A DNA stretch of 64,000 nt, from assembly GCA_030522415.1 (NCBI GenBank), contig CM060121.1, positions 10,183,976 through 10,247,975 of the forward strand, read 5' to 3'. This document shows positions 48,234-58,797 of this stretch, in pieces (positions within the stretch are counted from its first letter, which is position 1; each line of letters starts with the position of its first letter). This DNA comes from Channallabes apus. Lineage: Eukaryota > Chordata > Actinopteri > Siluriformes > Clariidae. The notes beneath the pieces were generated by a model, which was not told the origin of the DNA, did not search any database, and worked only from the letters and a program-made list of their open reading frames with translations. Position numbers and translations under genes: made by a program.

Positions 48234-48952
48234 TTTTTCAAGGCTGTTCATCGGTTCCATTGTTTATTTTCTTCACATTTTGGTTACGTAGTGCCAGTAA
48301 GAATTTAAAACTACTTTTCACCCCATTAATTGTCACTTACTGTCGGTCTACATTAACGCTACTGTAGTTTTGCCAGTCGTGGAAGGATACAGTATGTGTT
48401 GGTGGAGCAGTACTCAGGCCGTGCCTTCGCCAACATCATTGCCCGGTCATGGTCATGGTATTCACAGCTTCTGTCATCATTTATCCAGCCACATATCATC
48501 ATATGTCTTGTCTCAATCAAGACAAACAACAGTTATTAACTCTGTACATTAAGAAAGTAGTCTATCAGATCAGCCTATGGATTGCTTTGATGCTCTCCTG
48601 ATTTTCAAAAACAATGTTAAACAGATTGGGGAAAAAAAGAGAACATTAAGTTTCAACTGTAGTAGTGTTGCCATGGCTAAACTCAGCTCTTCCCCATCAC
48701 ATGCTAGCAGCCTGACATCACTGTGATCCAGAGCACTGCAGGGCAAATTCATTTCTATAAGAGGCTCCTGTTATTCTCATCAGCACAGGATTTTTTCCCC
48801 CCGTATTTGTGTTATGAGTAATCATTTAGCCTGGAAGACACTTAAAAAGAGCAACAAGGAGGCTTAACACTCAGAGTACAATCTCTTCCTGACATTTCCA
48901 TAATCAAAACAACTCGGCTGATTCATGTAGGAATACACAAGTTACTTTATAT
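48234..48952. other. Unannotated sequence
   Basis: No gene recognised. TACTGTA near 48360 and TACAGTA near 48389. Confidence 0.5.
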
Positions 48953-49260
48953 ACTCACTGGCCACTTTATTAGGTCCACCTTGCTAGTACTGGGTTGGAC
49001 CCCTTTTTGTTTTCTGGATTCAATGAGATGCTGGAAACATTATTTTTTGGGATTTTGGTCTTTATTGTCATGACAGCATCTCGAAGATGCTCCAGATTTG
49101 TTGGCAGCACATCCTTTCTGTAGTCCATTTTGTATGATTCTGATTTTAGCCTTATCTGGCTGGCAGCTGAGAGACTTCCGTTTAATCCAGCTGCGGCACT
49201 GTAACATGGTGTCCATACTGTGCACATCGATTTCTTTAAAATCATTTCCTGAGCAGTAAT
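48953..49260 (-). pseudogene. Tc1-like transposon relic
   Basis: actcactggccactttatta plus ggtccacc at the left is a well-known fish Tc1-like terminus. It is followed by antisense interior phrases (gagatgctggaaacattatt, gatgctccagatttgttggc). The two overlapping minus ORFs here are frame-broken antisense of this element and not genes. Confidence 0.65.
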
Positions 49261-49866
49261 GAATGTACAGTACTGAATGACTAGACCTGCTAGAAAGTAC
49301 ATCACAAACCACTGTACAGAAAGCATTCATTAAACACATCCACCAGAAAAAACAGTGTGACCTTCAGAAAAAAGTCAAAAGATGAGTCAGTGGGGGATAG
49401 GGGTGATGTGAGGGGCATGTACTAACAGCACATGCAGGAGAAGAGGACATGATTAGAAGAGACACTTCCCGCTACTCCGCATGTATCAACAGATGTTTTT
49501 TTCCATTATGTTATAACCCTAAAGCAGGGCACTTTGCCCATCCACTCCATTTGTCAAAATGCATTGTGATGCTGCTGGCAATCATGGCATTCATTGCAAG
49601 GCTAAATTTATTGCACATAATGTTATACTAACAGAAAAGCAGGTCATAAAAAACTTTGTAATCTAGTCCATTCAAACTACAGAATATTTTTTGTGATTTG
49701 AACTTTCTGTTGTCTACTGTAGTTGACAAAACTCTTTGCATTCAATTGCAGTGACTGACTTGCAGACAAATTGTTCAACCCATACAAGCTTCTTATAAAG
49801 GTATAAAGGTCATCAGTATGGTTGAGTTAGGTGGTTTAATAAAATACCATTTCGGATTTTGGCTTA
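49261..49866. other. Unannotated sequence
   Basis: No gene recognised. TACAGTA near 49267 and TACTGTA near 49716. Confidence 0.5.
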
Positions 49867-50489
49867 CGTTCACATTACAAGTAAAATTTTTTTGGTCAGA
49901 CCGGATTTGTCATGATAGTTCACATTTATAAGTACAAGCGACCTTTATCTGACTCTACCGTGGACATGTCTGTCCTCTGATAGGTTTTTACTGATGTCAT
50001 CTGGGCTAAATCATGGTATTTGTGCAACCACACATTTGTCATTGTTCATTAAAAAAATTGGATGCAAAAACATGTACAGTAGCATGAATATGCTTGGTAT
50101 TTTTGCTCTGGATGATGGCAAGCTGTTACTCATAAAAAAATTACTGTATTTAAAATATTTACTAAATCAGCACTTTCATGTTCCCACCACTGACTTTCTC
50201 TGCTGTCCTTGACTGTTACAATTAATTCCCTGCTCTGTTGATGCTAACTCATGATGACTTTTTGTAAATCATTCTGGATAAGTTCCAACTGCCTAAATGT
50301 AAATCAGCGCCCTACTGTATACAGTACATGAACCGAGACAGAAAGTCTCATGCCTGTTCTCATTCAAGTCGCATAACCATGTATCAGATACAGTATGTAC
50401 TGTATCCAATCTAGGACCACATAAAAAAAAGTGCCTCAGAACCATTAAAAAAATCAGATGTGAGTCAGCTCATTCTGGTAATGTGAACG
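49867..50489. mobile_element. TIR element with TA target duplication (MITE-like)
   Basis: Inverted ends cgttcacattac / gtaatgtgaacg flanked by TA on each side (49865-49866 and 50490-50491). The 623-bp interior is non-coding and contains several footprint motifs (50067, 50142, 50314, 50319, 50389, 50398). The termini resemble those of 53601-54335. It lies only about 40 bp from the septin-9 exon's splice donor. Confidence 0.6.
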
Positions 50490-50528
50490 TAGCCTTTGAA
50501 TATGAAAAAATATATATTATTTACTCAC

Positions 50529-51167
50529 TTTCTGTAGCTCTGCTTGAATTCTCCTGAGCTGCTGGTGGGGTTTTATATTCAGTAATGCTGGGAGTTATGC
50601 TGGCCTCTGAAGAGAAGTTGTTCTCAGATTCTCTGGACATAGATGAAGTCTCCACCTGCCTGTTAACCAGTGGCTCAATCCGTCTGCCTAGCCCTGACGG
50701 ACTCTCCACCGAGATAGGAGACTCTGCCTTCCTCTGAACCGGTTCAGGAATTCTCGCAGTTGAGGACGGCACATCAGCTCTTCGAGATGAAGCTAATGGA
50801 TCCTGCGCTCCTGCCCTCCTTGGCGAGGGCGGCTCTGTAATTCTGGTATGAAGCGAGACCTCTGGCCTCCTCAGGCCAAAGCGGTTAATGCCAGTACTGG
50901 GCAGGTTGTCCACCTGTTTGGAGGAAATGTCGATGGAGAGTTCAGTGCGCCGTGAAAACTCCATGCGCCGCCCACTGCTCTTTGGAGATCGTTGACCGCT
51001 GGCTGAGGACTCTGAGCCATGTCTGGAGGAATTTTCAGAGTTTCTGGATCCGAGTTCATGAAAACGGCTTGTGGCTGAGGACCGAAGAGGATTTACATTT
51101 CGACGGGAAAGCTGAGAAGGATTTGTGGGGGAATCAGCCTCCTCTACTTCGAATGATCTTTTTAGTG
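50529..51167 (-). CDS. sept9: Septin-9 large N-terminal exon
   Basis: Septin-9 is a filament-forming GTPase that binds actin and microtubules. This exon encodes its long N-terminal extension, not the GTPase. Seen: acceptor ttttctgtag before 51167, then (G)CA-CTA-AAA giving ALKRSFEVEE. Internal landmarks are RRTELSIDISSKQV and RFGLRRPEV, both characteristic of vertebrate SEPT9. The donor gtgagt begins at 50528. Length is 639 nt with phase-1 borders on both sides, so it can be skipped without a frame shift. The region is Ser/Pro/Arg-rich and probably disordered. It carries repeated basic-x-acidic motifs (GRRMEF, SRRTEL, LRRPEV, SRRADV, QRKAES, GRRIEP), the type linked to microtubule binding in mammalian SEPT9. 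No frame damage and no footprint motif. Confidence 0.9.
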
Positions 51168-51313
51168 CTACAGAAAACAAACAAAGACAAAAAAGAAGTG
51201 AACAAGACTTTCACTGTATTTGACATTGCTTAATATATTAAAAAAGAGTGCTATAGGTGTGTGTAGACCATATATGGTGAAGGTAATCTTATTAGTCTTA
51301 CTGTTTGTTTACT
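51168..51313 (-). other. Septin-9 intron upstream of the large exon
   Basis: Pyrimidine-rich acceptor region (reverse complement of ctacagaaaacaaacaaaga) followed by AT-rich intron. The inferred intron runs to the first exon at 60617, about 9.4 kb, and contains all elements listed between. Confidence 0.75.
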
Positions 51314-51694
51314 CATTCATTCATTCATTCATTTTCTATACCGCTTAATCCTGTGTTCAGGGTCGCGGGGGACCTGGAGCCTATCCCAGGAGACTTCGGG
51401 CACTAGGCGGGGTACACCCTGGACAGGGTGCCAATCCATCGCAGGGCACACAGACATACACATACTCACACACCCAATCACACACTACGGGCAATTTAGG
51501 AACGCCAATTAGCCTAACCTGCATATCTTTGGACTGTGGGAGGAAACCGGAGTACCCGGAGGAAACCCACCAAGCACGGGGAGAACATGCAAACTCCATG
51601 CACACAGAGACGGGAATCGAGCCTGGCCGGGGAATCGAACCCAGACCCTGGAGGTGCAAGGCGACGGTGCTAACCACTACACCACCGCGCCGCC
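51314..51694 (-). mobile_element. SINE-A, full-length copy
   Basis: Minus-strand, full-length and near-identical to the copies at 7872 and 33794, with (ATTC)n tail, body and intact tRNA-like head. The flanks share ttgttt...actc, an imperfect target duplication. It lies inside the septin-9 intron about 150 bp from the exon. Confidence 0.9.
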
Positions 51695-51863
51695 GCTTGT
51701 TTGCACTCTCTCTGTATAATTCAATAAAGTCAATACAACCCATGATCAAGAGTATTCACGCATTTAAACAAATACAGAATGATGTGTTTTAAAAAATTAT
51801 TGTATTTTTTTGTAAAAATCAGGGCAGAACATCCTCCCAGTACAGTTTGTGAAATTCCAAGTC

Positions 51864-52094
51864 CAATGAAACCTCGGATTGCGAGTAACGCGGTTTGCGA
51901 GTGTTCTGCAAGATGAGCAAAGATTTTTAAAATAATTTTTTATTTTAAAAAATCATTCTTTTTATTTTTTATTTTTTTGGAGGGGCTTTGGAACAAATAA
52001 TTTGAGTTTCCATTATTTCTTAGGGGAAATTTATGAGTGTTTTTGTAATACGAGCCACTTCCGCAAATTATGCTCGTAATCCAAGGTTCCACTG
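51864..52094. mobile_element. Short Tc1-type element (MITE)
   Basis: Inverted termini: caatgaaacctcggattgcg at the left and atgctcgtaatccaaggttc followed by cactg at the right, the latter followed by TA. This is the well-known fish 'cctcggattacgag' non-autonomous Tc1 type. Its intact end is CAGTG-like, so excision would leave a CAG or CTG footprint. Confidence 0.75.
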
Positions 52095-53287
52095 TATAAC
52101 AGTTTTACAGCAGCCAATCAGGGCTATCACATAAGAGACAAAACCATACCCGGCTAATTTAGCAGTAACAGTTTCAGATCTTATCATCTGCCTCTCAAAC
52201 ACAGTGGAGATACTGTATAAACAGAAGCGATTGCACTGAAGTTTTCCAGGCGCATGTAAAGAGAAGATTAACATTTTTCTATTTTAAAACCAGGCAATTG
52301 TTTCAGATATAGCACACGACTACCCAGTTCGTCAAAATAAAATATAAAATTGCATGTTGAGTTGAAATACAAGCTGGAATACAAACACTGTAGCCTAGAC
52401 CTACAGTACCTGATTTAACACGCGTCACATGTTTTGACTGCATTCCGTGAATAAAATGGCAGAAAGCCCACCGTGAGTGTAGTGTTTTCCACTGGAGTGT
52501 AGTGTGAGTTCAGCTTGGTCTAAACAGCACTGCATGATTTATGGGGAATATAGTATATAATATAGTCTCAGGACAAATGCAACAGTAAGCTGCTGAGTTA
52601 ATGACATTGATACGATACACAAGTATAAGCAGATCATTTAAATCTATGCAAATATTTACATTATTTTCAATAAATATATACATATGTAAATTATGATATG
52701 CACAAGCCCAGATCTAAATAAAGTCAATACACCAACCCCATTGCCACATTTGGTTAAGCATGTCAGAGTACTGTAGTTACCTTATGTATTACAAGTACAA
52801 CTCCCAAATAAACGGAATGCTGGAAAGCATGGGCTTGGGAAAAAACATCTCTCCCCTTATGCAATGCCTTTAATTGATTGACATCATTATACTTTAAACA
52901 TGAAATACTGCACTTGGGATATGGGATATACTGTATACGTAAAAAGTCTATGTGTTATTTAATCTAACTTTGCAGTGGCAGATTTACATACTGTATGAGT
53001 GACAAGGGCACCACAAAGCAAAGAAAAAGAAAAGAAACCTCAGAAAAAGTTCAGAAAACCTCTGAATAACAATAAATCAATTAATCTTGTTGGTACACTG
53101 ATTATAGTTCGGCTGTACAAGACAGGATGGGAGTGGCAAAGTGGACATCACCTCAGGTCTCCTGCCTGAAAGCCAGACCTGGGAGGAAACAGGGCCGCTA
53201 CTCAGCAATGCAATTAGTAAAATCAATCAGTCTGTGAAATGCTACTGTATAAAATAAACCATTTCTAATTCTTTGAATATATCCTGT
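52095..53287. other. Unannotated intron sequence
   Basis: No gene recognised. Footprint motifs near 52212, 52403, 52768, 52929, 52990 and 53243. Confidence 0.5.
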
Positions 53288-53548
53288 ACAGCCATGGCCA
53301 AAAGTTTTGAGAATGACACAAATATTAATTTTCACAACATCTGCTGCTTCAGTGTTTTTAGATCTTTTGCTCCATCATGCTGGAAAAAGCATTGTTCATC
53401 ACCAAATGTTCTTGGATGGTTGAGAGAATTTACTCTTGGAGGATGTTTTTGTACCATTCTTCATTACTGTGTTCTTAGGCAAAATTGGGAGTGAGCCCAC
53501 TCCCTTACCTGAGAAGCAACCCACACATGAATGGTCTCATTGTTGGAC
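53288..53548 (-). pseudogene. Tc1-like transposon relic
   Basis: Left terminus cagccatggccaaaagtttt then gagaatgacacaaata is the counterpart of the right terminus of the copy ending at 35138. The interior is antisense transposase (atgctggaaaaagcattgtt encodes the second catalytic Asp region on the minus strand), with internal deletions. The right end is missing. Confidence 0.8.
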
Positions 53549-53600
53549 TTGAAGGACAGGAGTCTTCCTTGCCTGACAGCCTTTCAGATCACTATTGGTA

Positions 53601-54335
53601 CGTTTACACTGCCAGGTAAATGTGACCCAATTCCGATTTTTTGCTTATATGTGACACATATCGGATATGTTCTATGTCCGTGTAAACAGGAAAAAAACGC
53701 ATGCATTCCGATATTCCGAGATCGGTTTCAGGCCTCCTTCATATGTGGAAATAAATCGGATATAAATCACATATGTGCTAATGTGATTGTCTGTGTAAAC
53801 AGACACATCGGATTTCCTGAGGCATTGTGTTCTGTACGTCATTAAAACTGCGACTTCTTCGCGGTTTAATGACGTAATGTTATTCTCCGGTGGAAGCGCG
53901 TGTTGAATTACAACATCGCAGGTGACATGGAAAAGGAAAAAAAACAACGCCCCCCCCCCAACACACATGCCTTGTGTTAATGCTTATTTGGGCTAAATAA
54001 CATTAAATCAGTATTTGATGAATAAAGCATATGTGCAGGCTGCAATTATGCAGTTTTTTTTCTCCCACTCCGTTTTAAAACCATGGTGACGTTGCGCGAA
54101 CTTTGCATATATAGCAGAGCGTTAAGCATATTTCACCTTCATCTATCTTGGCTACTGTGCAGCGCAAGAACCTCCCTTTAAGTATGCGCGATGTTTCAGA
54201 TGGTATGGCAAGTGTAAACACGTGAATCGGATATGAGTCATAGTTAAAAGAACGTGTAAACAGACGGTCAAAAAAAATCAGATGTACAGTAGGCATCAAA
54301 TCGGAATTAAGCATCGAGACCTGGCAGTGTAAACG
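53601..54335. mobile_element. TIR element with TA target duplication (MITE-like)
   Basis: 735 bp with inverted ends cgtttacactgccaggt / acctggcagtgtaaacg, flanked by TA (53599-53600 and 54336-54337). The subterminal sequence is rich in atcggat/atccgat phrases. A TACAGTA lies in the right subterminal region near 54285. No transposase. Confidence 0.78.
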
Positions 54336-54711
54336 TATGCCTTCATCTTCTTAACTAGTTATCTGGTTAATCTACTGTAGTTATTCAACCTTCCAAACCG
54401 AAATTTGTTCACCCTGGTTCATTTGTGCTTCTGCTGTGTTTGTGTGGTCCCACAATGTTTATATTTTCATGCAGTTGTTTGTAGAGGTGTTCTTGATACC
54501 TTTTAGTTGTTTGTAAATTGTTTCGAACGAGGGACCAGACTTGCAGAGGTACACATTTTTGCTCAAGTTGCTTGGGTTCTCCCATGCTATTGAGGGCAAT
54601 AAGGCAAAGGTTTGTTCTTTTACAGCCATGGATGAACTTACATAAAATCATATTTATGACAATTGCCAGAACCTTTTAAAAGTCATTTAAACAAATGACC
54701 GAAGTCAATCT

Positions 54712-55088
54712 TATTTTCTCCCAAATTTAGTTGTATCCAATTCCTCCCCATCACTAGGGGGCTCCCACATCAAGGCTGCTACTACCACTCAGTTAGGAAG
54801 GCCGAAGACTCCGAACCATGTGACACTAGCCGACCGCATATTTTCACACTGCTCCTACTGCGCTATCTGCTCCTTCCACTTGCGTGAGCTTACAGACGCC
54901 CCTGACTGGCTGTTGAGCTGTGATTAATGTGGGAGAACTACGTACCTCTCATCCCTCCCCTCTAAAAGAGCTCGGCCAATCAGCTCGCTCTAGACTTCCC
55001 ACTGCAAGAGGTTACAGCATCAACCAGGAATCGAACTCACGATCTCCGGATGATAGGGCAAGTGCTTTACCACTGCACTACCACTGAT
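54712..55088 (-). mobile_element. SINE-C, second copy
   Basis: Matches the copy at 40363-40732 in order: cccatcactagggggctccc, tagccgaccgcat, tacctctcatccctcccc, agagctcggccaat and ctccggatgatagggcaagt. The minus-strand head carries A- and B-box-like sequence. Confidence 0.75.
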
Positions 55089-55286
55089 GTAAACAGAGGA
55101 GGCGATTTAATTGATTTGCCAAAAGAAATGTATGCTAACATTAAATGCATGAAATGGGAATTGTGAGAAATGAGATACAAATCTCTTTATATACTCTGTG
55201 TTACAACTGACTTATGTCTAGGGTAAATGGTAATATTTTCCACCTTACAATGAGTATCTAATTGGCTTAAAGCAATATGGTGTATC

Positions 55287-56199
55287 TAGGGCTGGGCGAT
55301 ATGGCTGAAAACTGTATTACGATATCAGTGTTTCATATCGGTCGATATCGATAATTATTGATATTTTCATGACCCATTTAAAATAAGGACCAGGAGAAGA
55401 ATATATTATATTTAAACATTTTTATTTTAAACGTAACTTTCCTATGATCATAGTCCCATCAGTTATTAAGACAGAAATGGCAACAACCATGGAAAAATCA
55501 AACAATTAAAATGTAAACATAAGTATAAAGTCACAATGAACACTTAACAATTATCTCTTAACATTTATGGTGCAAAATTAAAAGCAAATGTAAGAAATGC
55601 TTAATAAAGTGTAATAAAATAGTGCAATGTGTTTATTATATCACATGCCTTTAGAGAAAACTACAACAAAAATATATTGTTGTAATATATTTGAGTTTGA
55701 TGTTAATTCACTGGCGGGCCACCAGGGGGCAATACCGCGCTGTATACTATATGTGTTGTGTGCACTGAATGCAGTAAAAGAAGAATACCGTTTTTCTCCA
55801 TGCCTCCGTTTCTCACACAAAAAGCAAGTAATATTATAGATGTTAGTTGTGCATATTGAGGCAAACATAACAATTGTCATACCAAAGAATAAACTACCCG
55901 CCAATGTGGCTAGTGAGACTAAAGTTATTACCCGCCACAGCCGAATTTTACCCGCTTTTTGCGGGTGGGCGGGTGCCAATGCCAACGCCATCTTGTCTCC
56001 GTTCATGCTTCCTGAAACGCGACCGTACTACTTCCGGGTCCTAAAGCCGGTCGCGGAACGAGTGCGCATGACAGCAACCAAACTAGCTTCGCGACCTCTG
56101 GTTTCTTCCGACAGAGAATAAAAAATATCGAACACATTTTTTATTGATATCGATCACGTGTCGTGAAACATATCGTTATCATTTTATCGCCCAGGCCTA
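55287..56199. mobile_element. hAT-3 element with 8-bp target duplication
   Basis: Termini tagggctgggcgatat and ttatcgcccaggccta, flanked by GGTGTATC (55279-55286 and 56200-56207). Subterminal tatcgataattattgatat and tattgatatcgatcacg are imperfect inverted repeats. The interior carries the module shared with 36365-36472 and a segment with gcgggtgggcgggtgcc. Non-coding. Confidence 0.85.
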
Positions 56200-56207
56200 G
56201 GTGTATC

Positions 56208-58660
56208 AGGTATGAAACAAACATACTGTAACATGCCATACATTCATAAACATACAATTTTGGTGACAAAACTTTTTTATTACAAAAAATATGATTTATT
56301 TAAATAGGTATGCAAAGACTTGTCAAGACAGAAGATCAAAAGAAGGTACTGTACAGCTACATTGATATTTCTGGCTACGCTGATAGCACTGATCCTATCT
56401 GAATAAATTTTAATTTTCATAAGACACGTAGCTGAAGCCTCTGTGGATTTCATAAAGGTATCTATTTGTTAAAAAAAATGACCCAGGGCTTTCATCAAGG
56501 TAGGACAAGTGGTGCTTATCATTCTTCACAAAGGTGTCTACTATGGAATCTTTCATCTTAAGCTGTCAGGCAATGGCATGCTTAACATACCAGAATATGT
56601 CAGGCAAGCCATATTTCAACACTGACTGTCCGCACGCTGCAGGAAACTGGGAGGGGAGAAGCATCATCTTGTGCTCAAGGATACGGACAAACAAGCTCAA
56701 CCGCATGTGTGTGTGAGAAGAGAGAGAGCCTGGAGGAAATCACAGCAAGGGGTAGACTCCGCCAAGGCATGACTTTATGGGTTATCTGACTGTCAAAAGC
56801 ATACCACAGACCACCCAGACACTTTATACGTCTAGCTGACTAGAATAATGGAATAAATCAAAAACAAAAATGCCACACATTAAAAAAAAGAATTTAAAGT
56901 AGAAATTAACAAACCAAACTGTTAGATTCCAACATATAATCTTGGTAGCTCTGAAATATACAGTACTCCATATTCTAATCTATCGTTGGCCTGACTACAC
57001 AGTTGTCTAGACCTAGTCCCTTGAGTTCTCTTCACATTGTGCATGTAGAAATGCTCTTACTTATAGCCATGAGTTCTACTTTTGTATTTTTATGATTTGA
57101 TTTTACTAATTTCATCTCACATCATACATATTCTGGATGCTTTTCCCGACCACATTTCTTTCTCAGAGATGATGGTTCACCACTATCCTTTAAGGTTTTA
57201 ATAATGTGTTTTCCAATTTTAGTAGCAATCTTCTGAGATTTCTGAGGGTGACGTCTTTTTATATGATTGTTTATTCTCTCCGACAGACGGAGTTAAATAA
57301 CTTTACAGCTGAAGCATATTAATCACTTTGGTAATTATCCAGTGGAAGGCTTTTAACTATTTGCTTAGTTAAATCCAGACTGTGACTTTATTTTGGCCGG
57401 CCAGTGTAGTTAAAATATTACAATATCCAGCAGAAATTTTTTTTGTCAAAACATTATTGTGCTTTTAATTTGGCAATTTTACAATTGTTGGGACGATTTT
57501 GGTATTAAGGTGTTTTTAAATGTATAAATACTTTAATGAAAGGCAGTCGGAACAACTTTGATTAAATGGCAATGTTGAATGAATGCCCAAAACTCACTGT
57601 TACAAAAACAAAAATTAATATCAAACCAATGACCCGAGTGAGATTCAAACTGTAGTCACTTGCTTGCTTACCACTGGACCACTAGGAACATACTCCTAAA
57701 GCACCTAAGTGTGGAGTACATAACAAGCACCGCAAACATCAAGTTACAGTAGGATAATTTGGCAGCTAAGATGCAACTCACAGTAATATTCTGAAAGAAA
57801 AGGATCAGAGGTGTAACATTACAACACTAAGAGTTGCTTGATATGAAATACACATGCTGTGTGCAATCAGAATTTTAAACATAATTAAAACTAGCATTGA
57901 TACTGCGTCAAAAAGTTAAGTGCTTCAAAAAGTTACAACTGCAATGTTTTGAAGTTTTGCATCTGCAACCTTGCGTTTGGGTCATTCATACAATGTTATA
58001 TCTCAAGGTCATTTCATTAAAGTCAGTCTGCTGTTGTTAGTCTTTCGGCTCTTCCCGTCGAGAGGAAAGCATCTCCATAGTAATGACTGTATGAGAATAG
58101 TCACACATACAGTACAGTTACAAATTTTTTTATTTACAGTATTCACCTCTAAGCAGCTATGTTTCATGCCTGTCCAAGTTAAAGGCATCTCTTATTTTCA
58201 AGCAACATAAAATTCATTCAGACGTTAAAATATTATACACTTTTCATGAGATATACAGCACCAATACAAATGCCATTCAGCCTGCAAATGCATGTCTGTC
58301 GACTCTAGTACCCGGAGGAAACCCAGCCAAGCACAGGGAGATCAGGCAAACTGACCAAGGATCCAATGCTACACCCTATTATTATTATTATTATTATTAG
58401 TCATAGTAGTAGTAGTAGAAGTAGTACTAGTAGTAGAGAGTTTTGGGTCAGTCCTCTTTCAGTCCATTATCAGGACTGTCCAACACCAAAACCAGTCAAA
58501 TACCTGCTACTTTAGTGAAAAATTAGTTGCGTACTGTTCTATTCAAAACACTTAAAATGCATTCAATGCATGAAGTCTTGCTTATATACAGTAAGGTTCA
58601 ATGTCATAGAAATTTTTTTAAACTTTTCCTAGTGTTTCCATATTAACATCACATGCACTT
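56208..58660. other. Unannotated intron sequence
   Basis: No gene recognised. A short SINE-A-like scrap occurs at about 58305-58345 (acccggaggaaacccagcca) and an (ATT)n-(AGT)n tract at about 58377-58435. Footprint motifs near 56224, 56346, 56959, 57745, 58108, 58135 and 58588. Confidence 0.5.
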
Positions 58661-58797
58661 AGCTTCAGTGCCGGTTCCAAAAATTGATAAAATGGGAGGG
58701 GTTGCGTCAGGAAGGTGTAAAACCTGTGCTAAGTTGTTGTGCGGATCAAATGGTCTACTGTGGCAACCCTCCGATGGAGCAGCCGAAAAACCAACAG
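58661..58797 (+). mobile_element. tRNA-Gly-type SINE, 3' part only
   Basis: gtgccggttccaaaaattga, ggaggggttgcgtcaggaag, gtgcggatcaaatggtctac and ctccgatggagcagccgaaa are the body and tail of the SINE family whose head is seen at 5681-5862. The head is missing, so this copy is truncated. Confidence 0.6.

Noticed and set aside
48970..49339. Two overlapping minus ORFs of about 100-118 codons
   Set aside because: They fall on a decayed Tc1-like element recognised by its terminus and interior phrases. Two overlapping frames argue against a gene.
7872..51694. Repeated about 30-bp blocks suggestive of a CRISPR array
   Set aside because: The repeats are dispersed SINE copies with target duplications in a vertebrate genome, not regularly spaced.
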